A DNA stretch of 64,000 nucleotides from contig NC_052613.1 in NCBI RefSeq assembly GCF_016545825.1, forward strand, positions 5,146,001 through 5,210,000, written 5' to 3'. The translations under genes and the position numbers were made by a program. This DNA is from Eucalyptus grandis (taxonomy: Eukaryota > Streptophyta > Magnoliopsida > Myrtales > Myrtaceae). This document shows positions 1 to 13,200 of this stretch, piece by piece. How positions within the stretch are numbered: position 1 is the stretch's first letter; the number at the start of each line of letters is the position of its first letter. The notes beneath the pieces were generated by a model. The model saw only the letters and a program-made list of their open reading frames with translations, had not been told where the DNA came from and searched no databases.

Positions 1-360
1 AGCCCCGCCGTGGCCGCCGACCTTGCCGGGCTGAGCGAGGCCGACCTCGCCAATGGCCGGGCTTGCCTCCGGCGAGCTCACTGGACCGGCAACCGGCGGC
101 GGGCGGTGGCGGACGGCGGCGGGCGGTGGTGGACGACAATGATTGTGATCGAGCGATTTTTGTGAGAGAGACTTCGTGCGGGAGAAGACAAAAGAGAAAG
201 ATTTTTGTGAGAGAGAGACTTCGTGCGAGAGAAGACAGAAGAGAAAGGGCACTTCAAATGCGATGGGCGAGAGAAGGACCCGGCTCTAGGTAGAGCCACG
301 TGGCGACATATGTTGCATCCTGATTGGGCGGGTGCACGGTGACGTGAAGCGCCCAACTCA
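1..360. other. GC-rich segment without a supportable gene
   Basis: The first 140 bases are very GC-rich, with repeated ccg/cgg and gag motifs, and then turn purine-rich with repeats of gagagac and ttcgtgcg. Short ORFs are open on both strands, as expected from composition alone. The style resembles the GC-rich core of the foldback element near 55.2-55.44 kb. This may be the tail of a related repeat whose other end lies outside the window. No protein family is recognised. Confidence 0.35.
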
Positions 361-1943
361 CCTAATATTTTCTCAGAGTGAGGGTGTGGGGACTTCTGTT
401 TTTAACTAAAAAATAAATAAATAACATTAAAAAGTAATTTTGAAAAATAAAAATATCAAATGTTGAATAATGATAAATTTTGATTATTTGTAGAAGATCA
501 TGGATTTATTTAAATAAATTAATTCTAATTTCTTATTAATCATTAGTTTCATTAATAATTTTTGTTAAAGTCAAAAACACGTTTCCAAATATAGATACAC
601 ATTAATTATGAATATGTTTTTCAAATTTTTAATATTTTTAATTAATTATATTTATTTAATATACAACGTGTCTTAACGTATCAAAATTTTCTATTTTTGA
701 AAAATAACGTGTCGTATCGTATCATGTCGCATGTCTGTGCTACTTAACTTCCAAATTCCAATAATTAGCCATTGTGGTTTGCGGAAGCTGCAAGTCTTGG
801 GACTAAGTGCAGTAGGCAAGTGATTTTGTTGACTAAGGCGGTGGTTAAGTGAAACAATATTTCGTAAATCAATTGCTAAAAATGATTAATCAATAAAAAT
901 CATTTACGATCAAGAAAATATGCCTATTTAAAAATTACAAAAATGAATTTCCCAATTTGACAAAGGGAAAATATTTTCCTGAAAATTAATTTCTCCAAAA
1001 AATTTGTCTTCATCGTGAAATGAAATTGTTCTAGAAACAACACACCCTAAGTTCATATCAATTCACATCTTAACTAATCTTGAAACATCATGAATATATA
1101 CTTCTACAACCTAATATGTCATACGTAAAGAAATAAAGATGTTTGAAAATTTCATGCTCCACTACTTGGAACGAGTTTTAGAGACCATGCAACCGCCTTC
1201 AAGAACAAATGGCTATGGCATGATTTAGGCTGCTCACTAAATATGTTTGCAGGGCAGTAAAAGTTCTCCATCTAAGAAACGCGCAATACCAGCGTGCTTG
1301 AAGATTGCAAACAGCGCTATATTTTTTATTACATTGAAAATAGAAAAATAAAAGAATTGCAAGCTGTTCCTCCTCTCATCTTGCCATTTCAATGAATCTA
1401 AAACCACATCTCAAACAAGGCCTCTCGGCCAGAAAACGTTAACCACACTGTGAGAGGAGCGGTCCGATTGTTTGAGTACACTTATACATCACCTATTGGA
1501 ATTGCAAATAAAACCAGCAAAAGGAAAGATGATTTTAGTTTTTCAAACCACACCAACACACTTGTTGTAGAAACTTCTATCTATACAAGCAAAGAGTTCC
1601 TCATTATGGGATGGATGCTGGACATAGGCTTAACCAGCCTCGGACAGACCCTCTTGAACCAGAGCAGAGTCCTAAAACAGAAGAATGCTTCTTGTCATTA
1701 CAAAATGATACATCAAAAGAAAACAGAGGAACTTAGAGCATCCTGAATCCCAGAAATTCAGTATAGAAGTACAGATAATTTCATCAAATAAAAAGGGGTA
1801 AGCGATTTCACAGAAGCCTGGTTCATCATCAGACCCAAATGGTACTGTGATATTTTGGACCAATCTAGCTCTAGCAAATACCTATTGAAAACTTAACGAT
1901 TCTTATGCATAAGACCAGATAGGAGAAAGACTGGCAATAAACA
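361..1943. other. AT-rich intergenic DNA, including the likely 3' flank of the first gene
   Basis: This stretch is AT-rich with no protein-like reading frame that I recognise. The part from about 1,670 to 1,943 lies directly downstream of the stop codon of the minus-strand gene and probably holds its 3' UTR. A short plus-strand ORF at 1,450-1,746 has no recognisable domain and overlaps this presumed UTR on the other strand. Confidence 0.4.
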
Positions 1944-3472
1944 TTAACAGGAGTTTACCATGTTTTCCTTGTTCTCAACAGTGTCCTCTTCAGGTAAATG
2001 CTTATTTTGACCTGTGAACAAGGGAAGATGACTTAAATTTGCTTCGTATATGCAATAACTTAAAGCTATAGTAGGTCTGAAGATTTCTCACCTTCTTCAG
2101 CAGCCAATTTTCTTTCTAGCTTCTTTGCCTTTTCTTTGTTGAGTTCTTGTTTAACTGACTTCTGGGGCTTCTTCTGCAAGTTTCGAGTTTCTCTGTCTTT
2201 GAAGGTCTTGGAGTTAGCCGAATTCCTACTGACAGGTTCTCTAATCTTAGTGGCAGCTTTGGGCTTGGAGTCCTTGGCTGATTCTGCTACTGGGGAAGTT
2301 TGAGCAGATTCATTGTTCAAAGACTTAGGTTTGAGCTTCCTAGCCCCCGTCACTGAAACAGAGCTATGGACATCATCATCAGATGCTCTAGTTTCCCCTT
2401 CTGGCTCCTGAGAACAGGTTTGAGACACTTGCATCTGCTCTATACTCTCCGCAATATTGTAAGTTTCAAATAACTCCTTCAGTGATTCTCCAAATTCAGC
2501 AAGATTGTGACGTTGTGCATAAGATTTGAGCTCTTCCCGCATTTTCTGAACGGGCTGCAAATTTGGGAATCAACAAACAAGGTCAATTTTGTCAGAATTA
2601 TCTACACATGTCTCTGATTGTCCATCCAGAAGAAGAAAACCTTGATCAGTGCAAGCTACTGTGTGAAGATGCAGTGTTTTACTCTACATTAAAGTGTGTT
2701 TCTTCTGGCAGGATGCAATTGTCCCAATCAAAGAAGATGATAGACATGACCAATAATAATACATAGTCAAAATTATGTTTCCTTAAAAAAAAGTCCCCGA
2801 CTGAAATCTGCAGCTTTATGGTATGCAGTCACCTGGTGCTTACCATAAAGCTGCAGATTGAAGAAATCACTTCTTCTTCTTCTTCTATTGCTGTCCACTG
2901 TGCAAATTATCTAGTCCCAGATTATCAGATTGGAAAAGAGGTTGCACGCATCAGTTATGACAAAGCGTCATTGGACAAGTTGCATTCATATATCAATAAA
3001 GCATCAAGCGCAGTGCAAGGGTCACATGGCCTAAAATGAACCTCAGTTACAGGATTCATTAAAGAGACCTTGGCAGAAATTATTGGTCCTAATCAAAAGA
3101 ATATCTGAAAATCCTTATATGACCAAATGACACAAGATGGCATACCTCACATCCAGCCTCAGAAGCGAGTTTGAAAAAGCCGAGAGAAATAGAGTGCTTG
3201 TTATCAGATTCAGAGAGACCAATCTGCGATAGCCAATACGATGTTGAAGCAAGAAGATTGTACTTCTTCCGCACAGACGACCGGGAGACGCTAGAGAGTG
3301 GTGTTTCATTCTTTGCTTGACTATTCCCAGGTCTCCTCACTCTTGCCTCGGAGATCGGAGTCACGTTGCCACCCAATTTCGGAGCTGGATTCACACTGGA
3401 CTTAGCAGGGATGGAAAGCCTTCTAGGTGGCTTTGCAGATTTCTCCTTCCCAGAGAGATCAAGAATGCCCAT
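1944..3472 (-). CDS. Conserved plant protein of unknown function, 3 coding exons (gar2-like annotation possible)
   Basis: Three coding exons on the minus strand are 3472-3146, 2554-2092 and 2011-1944. Donors are GT at 3145-3144 and 2091-2090; acceptors are AG at 2556-2555 and 2013-2012. The phases agree and give 285 residues ending in TAA. The start is the ATG at 3472, because the 5' UTR acceptor lies just upstream and an earlier ATG opens only a short upstream ORF. Residues 1-70 are basic and Ser/Pro-rich. The conserved part (about 76-125) spans the first splice and includes SYWLSQIGLSES, KHSISLGFFKLA and MREELKSYAQRH. The rest is Lys/Glu/Ser-rich and probably disordered or coiled. I remember similar Arabidopsis proteins annotated as gar2-related, but function is unknown. 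A GT directly after the KENM codons leaves open a further 3' exon. Confidence 0.75.
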
Positions 3473-3503
3473 GCTTTTACTCACTGAGGGTGAGCATCTT
3501 GTC

Positions 3504-4233
3504 CTAAACACAGTGCAATTGCAGCGACATCACTAAGCAGTTTACATACATGGAGCGCCCATTTTAGCAATACTTACCACAGTTGACGCCTATTAAAATG
3601 TCTTAATCAGCATTACATGAACCAGTCAAGATTTCTAACAAACAAAAGAGAGTCGATAATCAAAGTATCAAGTTTACAAACTGACTCATTAAACGCTTAA
3701 TCAGTACATGTAACTTAAGCGCCCAGAAAAATCACACGAACCCTGTCTGAATAAAGGCAAGTCCTCAGGCACCATTAAATTATACCATCTCATGCAATAT
3801 ACTCCCCCACCCTTTCAATCTGCTCAATCTAACATTGTAACTTAAAACCCTCCTCCATCATCGCGACAAGCACAACTGCAATTCCAGAACACACTGCGGC
3901 ACACAGGCCCCCACACGGCATACACATCCAGCGCTCCATTCGCAAACGAGGTAAACTCCAAGATCAAACAATCCTGCTCACGACCAACAAAGCCTCCGTA
4001 CCCTCGCGCAAACCGACGCAAACTGTGCATCCTACAGACCGAAACAAGCAAAAACAAATGATAGCTCGCTCGATCTTCGCACGTGACGAACGCGATCGAC
4101 TCGGTCCGATTCCGGAAAATCAATCAAGCACTCACTCACGCATACACACAGATGCCCTAAACTATCGGCTGAAGAACAGAAAACTGTCAAAGCCCCCAAC
4201 AGGAAAAGGAGAGGAGATTAAGGGGAAACCAAC
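3504..4233 (-). other. Intron in the 5' UTR of the first gene
   Basis: A GT at 4233-4232 (context GGAG/GTTGG on the minus strand) and an AG at 3505-3504 (TGTTTAG/GAC) bound a 730 bp intron. It lies just upstream of the coding start at 3472. Part of this intron is duplicated at 57.1-57.36 kb and again from 63.68 kb to the window end, which supports its being one contiguous unit. Confidence 0.55.
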
Positions 4234-4660
4234 CTCCGAGACGAAGAAGAGCTCGCCGCCACCTCCTGCTTCTCCTCCTTCGGCTTCGCGGCCGATCGCA
4301 GCCCGTAGCGGAGCAGCTTCGGCTTCCCTGAAGAAGAAGAAGAACAAACTCGCTACCATCACCAACCGACGCAAGGATAGAGAGGGGACAAAAAAAAAAA
4401 AAACAGAGAAGGATCGCCGAGAAACGCCGCGATTCGACTTCACCGCCGTCGCGAAAACACGAGAGAGAGAGATCACCGGAACCGGCGGATTGTTCCTTGG
4501 CGGCCTCTTCCATGTCCGATGTCTTCCCCTCTCCTCGCCGGCGAGCCTCCGATCCGATCTTCTCCTTCACTCCGGCGGTACTGAGGAACGATCGCGTCTC
4601 TTTCTCTCTTTCTCTCTCTTCTGCTGCTTGGGAGGTTTCAAGGAGCGGTTTCTTATACAA
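4234..4660 (-). other. Probable non-coding first exon (5' UTR) of the first gene
   Basis: On the minus strand this stretch is rich in CTT, GAA and CT runs typical of plant 5' leaders, and it ends at a usable donor (4233). Several overlapping ORFs are open on both strands, but none resembles a known protein, and the ATG at 3472 fits the conserved protein best. The transcription start is not fixed by the sequence; the left limit given is only approximate. Confidence 0.45.
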
Positions 4661-4900
4661 CTCGCTCCAGAACTACCCAAACGGGAAAAAAAAAAAAGTG
4701 ATCAAATTAATTTTTAAAAAAATTAAGAAAGGAAAACGTTCTTTTCTATTTTCGGGCGGGAAATTTTCGGCCTCCCTGTCGAAACCGCTTCGGACGGCCG
4801 TGACGTGAGCTCGCCCGCTTTTGCCCCCCCAAGGCCAATCCACTGCCGACACGTGTGAAATGACACAGGGAGTAAGTGTGACGGCCTGAGGATGGGATTA
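4661..4900 (-). promoter_or_regulatory. Upstream region with a G-box (CACGTG at 4850-4855)
   Basis: This lies directly upstream of the presumed leader of the first gene. It contains a palindromic CACGTG at 4850-4855 in the context gacacgtgtg, the core bound by plant bZIP and bHLH factors, and a TGACGTGA-type motif near 4801. No convincing TATA box is seen, which is common in housekeeping plant promoters. Regulation by these sites is inference. Confidence 0.35.
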
Positions 4901-6977
4901 ACGGATAAATCTTTGGACTGCTGGAGCTTGAATGGGGCCCAAGTGCCGTTTCGGTCGCGGGCCCAGGAAGGGGAAAAAGCTCCGCGGAAAATTCGAAATT
5001 CGAATTTCGAAACGCACGGCCGTTGAGGACTTTTTCTTCTCCGTGGGTCGGTCAGACAGCCGTTGGATTGGAACTAGGGTTCAGAGTTTTTGGTTAGCTT
5101 GCGGTTCTTGGGCCCCGTTTGAGGGCGTCGGCTTGTTCTAGGCCCATTTCGGCCCGTGATGTCTCCACTTGTCGGCGCACAAATTCATACACCGCGGGAC
5201 ACCGTCCTCAACGGGCCAAATTTTTCCCAAAGCCTAGCGAAACCAGGAGCCGAAGGGAATATACTAATGCTGTCAAAATGGTCCATATACCCATATTTTA
5301 ACTCAAAGTTATGGAAGTGGATCACAAATGAGTCACTTAAAATTAAATATGATAATTAATGGGTTATAATTTTTTTTAAAAAAACCTACAATATATGGAT
5401 TTTAAAATGAATCTATTTAGTCGGTGTTTGGTTTAGTTTTTCTCAGAGATTTTAGGGAAATGTAAATGAGTAAGATCCTTTTGAAAAATACAAAAACTAT
5501 GTGGTAAAATATGCTTTTAGAAACAACTCGAGAGAAAGTCTATTCGGTAGAAAAACATTTAAAAAGTCCCTTTAGATGACTAATTTAAGCTTTATAATTT
5601 TTATTTTGTTTGAAATTGAAAAAATTAATTTATGCAACTTTTTAAATTTAAATATTGATAACAATGTTAAATATATGTATTAACAAATTTATAGATTAAA
5701 AAATAAAATTTCTGTTTTTTTTTTTTGGTTTTCATTTTTTTTTGGCTAAAATATTCAAATGGAAAAAATTCATATCAAGTGGACTTTTTCTCAAGAGTAC
5801 TTCCATTGCAATAAATGTGGTAACATATGTCTCTAGGAAAGCAATTCATTATCTATAAAAATTACAAACATCCTTAAATATTACTTAAACTTATAACTAT
5901 ATTTGATTATGTAAACGTGCCATATCATAAGCTGCATTATCATTTAAAGCATTACCCTCCTCATTTACATCATAGGAATTCATAAATTGGGATCCAATTT
6001 ACTCTTACAAAATGTTTATCATTTACGACATTTATTCATATATAATAGTGCAAGTCATTGCTACTATGACCATTTTTATTTGTTGTTATGCGGATGACTT
6101 GATGTGCTCTTTAGAATCTTCTACTTCTTTTTCATTACGCCAAATACTCGTTCAATTTCAAATCATAATGAGAAATGAATACAGTTGAACACTTTCTTAT
6201 AACTTGTAAGTACAAGACCTCGTTGAAACATAGACAAATGATCTAATTTCTTTGCATGGCCAAATAACTCGTGGGATTTAGATATCTAGCATTTACTAAA
6301 TAGTATTTACTTATATAAAAATAATGTAAATTTAATAAAAAAATACCGCATACATATATTAATGTTTAAAAATCATTAATTAATAAAATTGTTGGAGGAT
6401 GGGGAAATTGTAAATCACATCTCCCAAATGATAAACAATTGTAGAAAGGACAGCTGCATAGAGTTGCAAATATCCCTTTCAGGAGAATCATCCAAAAACT
6501 AGTTAAATTAACAAAATATATTAAAAACAAGAGATGTAACAAATTATTTACATCATCCATCAACAAATCACTTATTAACCATCATATTTATGCAGACTCC
6601 CCCCAACAAAGAGAACACAAACTAGAAATAGGTCTTACAATAGAATGTAAATACAAATGGGTGAGTGATGACTTAAGACAGAACACCAACTAGAAACAAG
6701 TTTCACGATAGAATATAAACATGTCCCGTCAACTAATAAAAATAAGTAGTGCAAATATGTTTCACATTACATCAATGTAGCATATGAAAGAGTTTAAATA
6801 AGTAGCTAATATCCTAGTTATGACTATGCTTTTCGAACTTGTACTTGATCAACGTAAATTTTTCCTAATCGCCATCCAAGTTCATGAAGATTTGTTTATT
6901 GTCTTTCATTTTCTACAAATGATCAAGTGCAAAAAAGTGTAAATCTCGGGTCCTGTTTGATAACCATTCTAATTCTC
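4901..6977. other. AT-rich intergenic DNA
   Basis: After about 350 bases of mixed composition (4,901-5,250), the sequence is AT-rich and carries only short ORFs with no recognisable domain. No terminal repeat, splice structure or RNA gene could be supported. Confidence 0.4.
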
Positions 6978-7017
6978 TCTTCTTCTTCTTCTTCTTCTTC
7001 TTCTTCTTCTTCTTCTT
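6978..7017. repeat. (TCT)n microsatellite, about 13 units
   Basis: An uninterrupted run of TCT/CTT triplets about 40 bases long, likely polymorphic in length. It lies about 150 bases from the coiled-coil pseudogene. Confidence 0.9.
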
Positions 7018-7169
7018 TTCTGTGTGTTATCGAAATAGAAAAAGAATATAAATTCGTTTGGCAATGTTACCTAATTTTTCTATTCCCCAAAACAGATCAG
7101 TGATGAAACAAAAGTAAGAAGTAGAAAAAACCTACTTCTTTGCTATTGGGAACAATTTATGAAATAAGG

Positions 7170-7587
7170 TCATTTTCTCTTCTTTTTTTTTGTTCTACTT
7201 CCTCCTCTAGCGATTGTCGAGCAAGGTCGCTCCAAGTTCTGAACACCTCCAATTTGTGCATCACCCTCTCGTTCGATGCTTCGAGCTCTTCTATTCGCTT
7301 TACCGACTTGCACTCTCCGCGGTCTTTTATCATATCTTGCCCACCAGCACTGGGATGAGGGATGCCATCTCTTGAACGAGCTTGTGCTTAAGGAGCTCGT
7401 TCTTGAGGTGCAACTCGCATTGACGGAGGTCCTCCACAAGGTGAAGGAGGTCCAAGATGTTCGGCAGGCAGGGCTGGACCTAGGCGAAGGAGCGCGGGAA
7501 GTAAGCCCTGAAGGAGCGGCCAAATGCCGCCTTCTGCGAGGAGATTTTGGGCAGCTCAGCGGTGATGACTTCAGCAAATTTAGTCAT
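7170..7587 (-). pseudogene. Broken coiled-coil gene relic (starts MTKF), copy 1
   Basis: On the minus strand an ATG at 7587 starts a protein-like frame (MTKFAEV..., then ...SFRAYFPRSFA). It meets an in-frame TAG at 7480-7482, codon 36. After this stop the same frame continues with Leu/Glu/Lys-rich heptads (HLVEDLRQCELHLKNELLKH). A frame change near 7340 leads to a further coiled-coil segment (KRIEELEASNERV). A sister copy at 48.1-48.27 kb has CAA (Gln) where this copy has the stop, so the TAG is a nonsense change. The heptad pattern faintly recalls CHUP1/IPGA1-type proteins, but I do not claim that family. It is unlikely to be expressed as a protein. Confidence 0.55.
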
Positions 7588-8010
7588 AGTAGAAAAAAGG
7601 ATCAAAGTTTGCGTTGCCCTCACACACATTGCGAGATCACAACTCAAATATATGATTACGTTTTGTTGGAATTACTCGTGCAATGAATATCTTCCATGGA
7701 AAGAAGTTTTTGGGTTTTTAATTAAAAGGAGACAGGTTTTGTGATAACTCTAGATAGGAAATAACTAGGCAAATAAGGAACATCAACTACTTTACTTTGA
7801 ATAAAATATAAAACTATACGTATGCAAACCATATAGGAATTTAATTGATGATAAGGCCTGAAAAGTACAGCTATTACAGACAGACCAAACGTAAACAAAC
7901 CCTGTTGGAATTTAATTGAAGACAAAGCCTGAGAAGGTCAAGATAAAGATGCACCTTGGAATTTAATTGATAGTGCGAATATGGAAGTTACAACTAAGAA
8001 ACAAGCCATC
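7588..8010. other. Spacer with three degenerate copies of a ggaatttaattga motif
   Basis: Between the coiled-coil relic and the duplicated NLR upstream unit, the motif (t)ggaatttaattga occurs near 7,835, 7,906 and 7,957. The first two are followed by similar text (gataaggcctga, gacaaagcctga). This looks like a small decayed tandem repeat. No gene is seen. Confidence 0.4.
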
Positions 8011-9575
8011 ATTTTATCGACGACACGAGTTTGGAAAAAAAATATAATGCACAAAAGTAAAAATAATCAAAAGACTGTAAAATTATTTGATTTGTGTGGG
8101 GCTCTTTAGTAGATAAGCGATGGTATTTATAGTGGTAGTGCCATAACTAATTTTGAGTGTTTTCTAGCGGTTGTATCCATGTTCTTCCATCTCCACGAAT
8201 TTTGTGCCTATATTCTCATGATGTAACGATTCTGCTCTCAAGCATTTGCTCCTCCAGAAATGCATGCCAGTTGTTCCACAACCTCAACTGCCTTGTTATG
8301 CAGTGGCTTCAAAACCGATAACCATATCTCGAGGCTCCTCGTGTATTCAATCGTCTTCTAACACCTTGACAACTTACCAATCTTATCAATACTCTTGTCC
8401 ATCATTGTTAATCACTTATTGTTGTATATCGAACACTGATCGAGGGTGATTATCGATGTGTACTAATATTGTGAATATCAACGTGTATTAATATCAATAT
8501 CAATCTTAATAATTATCAACAATGCATCACGTGTTTGGTAATGTCCATGTATTAGCCATATGGTCATCCATATCAATGACTTGGTCATTTTTTGGTATAA
8601 AGAGATTTGATATATTGGATGTGGTATTTTGTGTTATACATATATGATTTTCAGAGATTCGTGTACATTGACACTGAGTCAGAATTCGTATTAGGTTTCT
8701 TAATTCACTCAGCGTGAATGCTTGGACAGGCGACTTTATTTTCCTGCTTTTTCTTTGCTTTTTCACTCTCAATCTTGCTGAAGATATGGTTATTATGAGG
8801 GTGTTGCTGGTTTTCCACTGCCTTGTCCTTTCTGACGCCTTTTGACGCCACTTTCAATCCTCTTTTTGTTTCCTTGCTTGTTTTCACACTGCTAATTTCC
8901 TTCATTCACACACGCATTATTGTCGCGTCAGTGGCCCCAAGTCGACCATTTCGGTCAACCAGAAGGAGGAGGGAGCGGCAAGGACTTAGAACTCGAAGAG
9001 CCGACCGCGTCCGAGAACTTTTATAGGAATTCCCCGCTTAAATTCGCCTTGGAAAATTCAGGATTGGAGTCATGTAACAGATCCGTCTGCGAGAATTTGT
9101 AATTTTACATTAAAGGATTTAGAATATCGAACACGCAAGAATGCAATAGAGATCAAGAATACGGCATTACAAATAGACTTTTATCGGGAGTCAAATTATC
9201 AGCGGATTTGATAGATAATTTTCAAGAATATGTGAATGAGGCCTTTGAGCGAAAAGCATCAACAATAATCTTCCTTAAATATTAGTAAGTTAGTATTTCT
9301 TTTTAAATCATCCCTTCAGTGAAATTTCTTTTTTTCATTTTTTTCATTAACAATCTAGACCGTATAGCAAACCCGTCTTGCGAATTGTTAGATTGAACTG
9401 TAGAATTTCCTTGGACATTGACGTTGCAATCTGACCTATTTTGTTCGGATTTGGAAACAAAATGGCCCTTTTTATATGGGTATAAGTGATTAGTGCAAGA
9501 AAAGTTCTAAATTTGTGACAAAATTTATGGATAGTATATAAGTATCACTACTTCCGAGATTTTCATAATTAATAC
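8011..9575 (+). repeat. NLR upstream unit, copy 1, left part (split by the Gypsy element)
   Basis: From attttatcga at 8,011 this stretch aligns by eye with 25,611-27,260. Shared landmarks are gatttgtgtggggctcttta (8,091 / 25,702), gtggccccaagtcgaccatt (8,931 / 26,499 and 26,740) and the late part around 9,470-9,560. It continues after the Gypsy insertion, at 23,858. In copy 2 the same unit leads directly into the BED-NLR gene, so it is probably promoter and 5' flank DNA. ORFs here are short and not recognised. Confidence 0.65.
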
Positions 9576-10254
9576 TGTCATGCCCCAAACCTCGGGCACG
9601 CACACATTCTTTAGCGGTCGACTAAGATGCGACGTTCTCAAGACGCATCGCCAACCCATTCATTTTATGCAAATGTGAAAGCGAATTCATAAACTCTAGG
9701 CAACAATCAAACATGGGATAGAAAGCAGGACAACCAATTTTCACAAAACACACTTTATAAAATATCAGGTTTATATATAGGAGTCTATATCCAAAAAGAA
9801 GCTACTAACCCAATCCTACCCCAAACCCAACTTATTCAGGATACGGGTCTATAACGACACCGTTAGGAATGTCGATATCTAAAGGATCCGCTACCTCTAC
9901 TCTAGGCCCTTCAGCTTTGGGCCCTGGGTTCACCGTGATATCTTTCGAAATATCGGTGTCCACAATGGGGTCAAGTACCTCCACATACTTGATATCAACG
10001 GTAGGTCAGTCAAAACCCTCTAAGGGGCCTTCTCGAACTCCGTTAGGCCCGTTACGAAATCACGCTTTAAAGCAATGAGGTACCAATTGAGGTAGGCCCT
10101 CATTGACCCAAATAATGGTAACTGCGAGCTCACAAGTCCAAGTGGTCCCGTGGATAGGGAGAAGGGTACACTCGATCTCCACCTCCCGTGGCCACCCAAA
10201 ACGGACATGCCGAACCTTCATTTAAGGACCTGAAAAATTTTAAACCATGACGGA

Positions 10255-13200
10255 TGTTGACACCTAAATTTTGGCGAGTCGGTCATTTATTTATTGCATA
10301 GAAAATTATGGGTAATTTTATCCCTGAAAAAATATTAATTGCATAGCATATAAATTTAAATATATTTATTTTTAGTCTGCATATTTGCATTTTATTTTTT
10401 AGGACTGGTGGTGGAGGGGTGTGAGTTAATATTTCTGAGCTCTAGCTTGGCAGGCCGGATTAGGCCCGCGAAAGGAGTAAATTAGCCCAAGCCCGTTATT
10501 TTTTAAATTAATTATTTCGTGGGAAATTGAGATTTTATGCGATATTACGGTGGTTTTTGGAATCGGGTTACAATCTTATCTTTAGTCTTTAGGCGATAAG
10601 ATCGTTGGGAATATTAAGGAGATAAGGAAAATAAGAGGATTTTGAATGATCGGGAGGTTATAGATTATTTGCGAGATAAAATATTCTACGAAGATCACCT
10701 ATTTTTACCTATAAAAGCAATCGTGTACGGCGAGGAGAAGGGGGGATATTTTGGTTCTTTGGGAAGAAAAAAGAAAAGGAGAAAAAGCAAAACAGCAAAA
10801 AGCAGAAAAAAAGAAAAGGGGGCAGAGGAGAAACGCATGCAAGCGGCAGGGATGATCGTTCATCGTCTCCTCACCGCTCGCCCCCTCTCGCAACTTCCAT
10901 CCGCGAAGACCCCCGCGCCCATCACCACTCCGCCGCATCCCGACCGGCCACCGACGTTGCCTGCCGGACACCGCCGTCTCGCCACGCCGACGCCACTTGG
11001 AGGCCGAGGCCAGCCGCGATCGCCTCGCTCGAAGCCCCGCTGGTGTCCGCCCAAGCTCTCCCGTTCGTGCCGCGTCGACCCACGATCTCGACGAGTTGTT
11101 GTTGCCCAACGCCTCCTCGGCCTCGCATGAATCGCGATCCACCTGCTACTCGGAGTCGAAGACCCGAGGCCAGCCCAGATTCGAGCCCCCACACGTCCCC
11201 CAGTGACGCCTCTCGTGCCCCATCTCCGCTACGAGCCTCCTCACGGTGCACCTGCAGCCTTTCGCCGAACGTCTTCGATTGCCGATGCCCGCACCTGCAA
11301 CCTCCACCCGCGACGCCGAATCCGGACGCCACCAACGCCCAAATCGTGGGCACCGCCGCGCCTCCTCTTGCCGCGCCCGCACCATCGCCCGCCTCGGTCA
11401 CGACCGCCACGCTGCGATCCCACACCTCCGCACCGTTGTAATCTCGCGCCTCTGCAACGCCTGAGTCGATCTGCCTCGCTACGTCACCACTGAGGTTCCT
11501 TTGCCCGTGAGCTCGCGTGATCCACCAACCACCCGACGAGCTGCTCCGGCGACGCACGCCACAACCGCCTGTCCACCTTGCTCCGCCCTCGCCTGCCAAG
11601 TGGAGCCGTCGCGCCCGCCGCACCCCGAACATCACGACCCAAACCCCGCCCCTGTCGACGAATTGGCTGCCCCCTCCATTTTCCTTAGGTTGTTTATTTT
11701 TCTTATTTTATATTATTTTACTTTACTTTTAGTTATTTTTATTATTATTGTTTAAGTTTGAATATTGTGAGGTGACTTTTAGGTTATAGATATTGTAGGC
11801 ATTACTCACAGAGTTATCTCTAAAATTATTGTAATTATTAATTTGACCCGAAAGATGGCGGTCATTTTTTTAATTATATTAATTCTTGGGGTTTGTTGAT
11901 AGCGTATTAATTGTTGAATCAATATAATTATTAATTTGATCGGTAAAATTTCGGATCAGATTTTTAATTATATTGATTTCTTGTCATGATGTTCTGGGTT
12001 AAAATTAATCGTTAATTTGATCTGTGAAATAACATGTTATTTTTTCATTTATTTTAATCCTTTATTTGTTGAATATCTTGTTTGTTTAGATTTAAGGTTC
12101 AGTTGATAATTGCTTGTTTTGGAAAACCACTAAAAAGTCCAAAAAATATTTGCATTAGATTCAATTTGTTTTGGAATATCTCTCGTTATCTTGCATATCT
12201 AGAATAGGGATTTTAGTTTGAATTTAAAAAAATAAAAACAAAAAGGTGCATTCATTTAGGTTGTTAGTTTTTAATTTAAATTGCACGTTTAATTATTTGA
12301 CAATTGTGAATTTTGAATTTTATAAAAATAAAAACACAAAAAGAATCATCATGCATATATCATGTAGAATTAAGGCATTATTTGTACGTCATGGCATCTT
12401 AGGATAAAATTGCAAATTTCATTTTAAATTCACTTCATTATTTAGAATAGATTGCATTTTTATGATAAAAAATCATATGCACGTCATATAGAATTAAGTT
12501 CATGAAATGTATGTCATTTAGTGATTATTGTTAGGTTCATTTAATTAGGAATTGCTCATCATTAGACTAGGTCATTTAATAAATGTTGCGTGGCATATAG
12601 CTCGCATATTAAATTGCGTGTTACATGTCATTTTAGTTGAAATAATTTTATATGTCATTGCATCGCATTACCCGTCATTAGAATTAGGTCATTTGATTAA
12701 TTTAGATTGCATATTTAATTGTTGCATTTCTTTAATTTCAAATTTCATGGAAAATATAAAAGAATTAGAATGAATTCATTTCATGCTTTAGGATAGATTG
12801 CATGCTTATTTATGTCATACAATTTTGGTCATGTTATCATATTATTTCATGTTAGAATAGTGACATGCATTGCATAAGTCATGATTTTCATTAAATAAAT
12901 GAAAACAAAAATTGAGTAATTGCTTGTTAATTAGAAACCATATTTAGGATTGTTGATGTGGATTTTAATTTAACACTATAGATGCTTTCTAAGTTTTGCA
13001 TTATTTAATTGCTTTCATGGGTGTTAAATTGGTGGTTTGCGCACCCGCATGATAACCTCACATGTTAGGGAGATAATTTAAAATTAATTCAAGTTGCTTG
13101 CAAAACTTTTTTTTTTGAAAATAAAAAGAATGGTACCGAAAGGGCATTAGAAAAATCTAATGTAACCAAATCCCCGTACCCTTAGTCTCTGGTTCATAGG

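Noticed and set aside
1450..1863. Overlapping short ORFs on both strands near the first gene's 3' end
   Set aside because: No domain or splice support; best explained as 3' UTR and flank.
4025..4717. 230-codon plus-strand ORF opposite the first gene's leader
   Set aside because: It is the antisense of a Lys/Ser/Glu-type leader with CT-rich runs, has no domain, and overlaps the UTR exon of a well supported minus-strand gene.
7790..7980. CRISPR-like spaced repeat (ggaatttaattga three times)
   Set aside because: Only three degenerate copies with uneven spacing in plant DNA; no cas genes and no palindromic repeat.
8823..9026. Arg-rich plus-strand ORF repeated at 26.38-26.87 kb
   Set aside because: The reading frame is shared only because the DNA is duplicated; it has no recognised domain and is likely non-coding promoter DNA.
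10642..11755. Many long overlapping ORFs on both strands (up to 237 codons)
   Set aside because: They lie in the GC-rich middle of a solo LTR; open frames in all directions follow from base composition and none shows a protein family.
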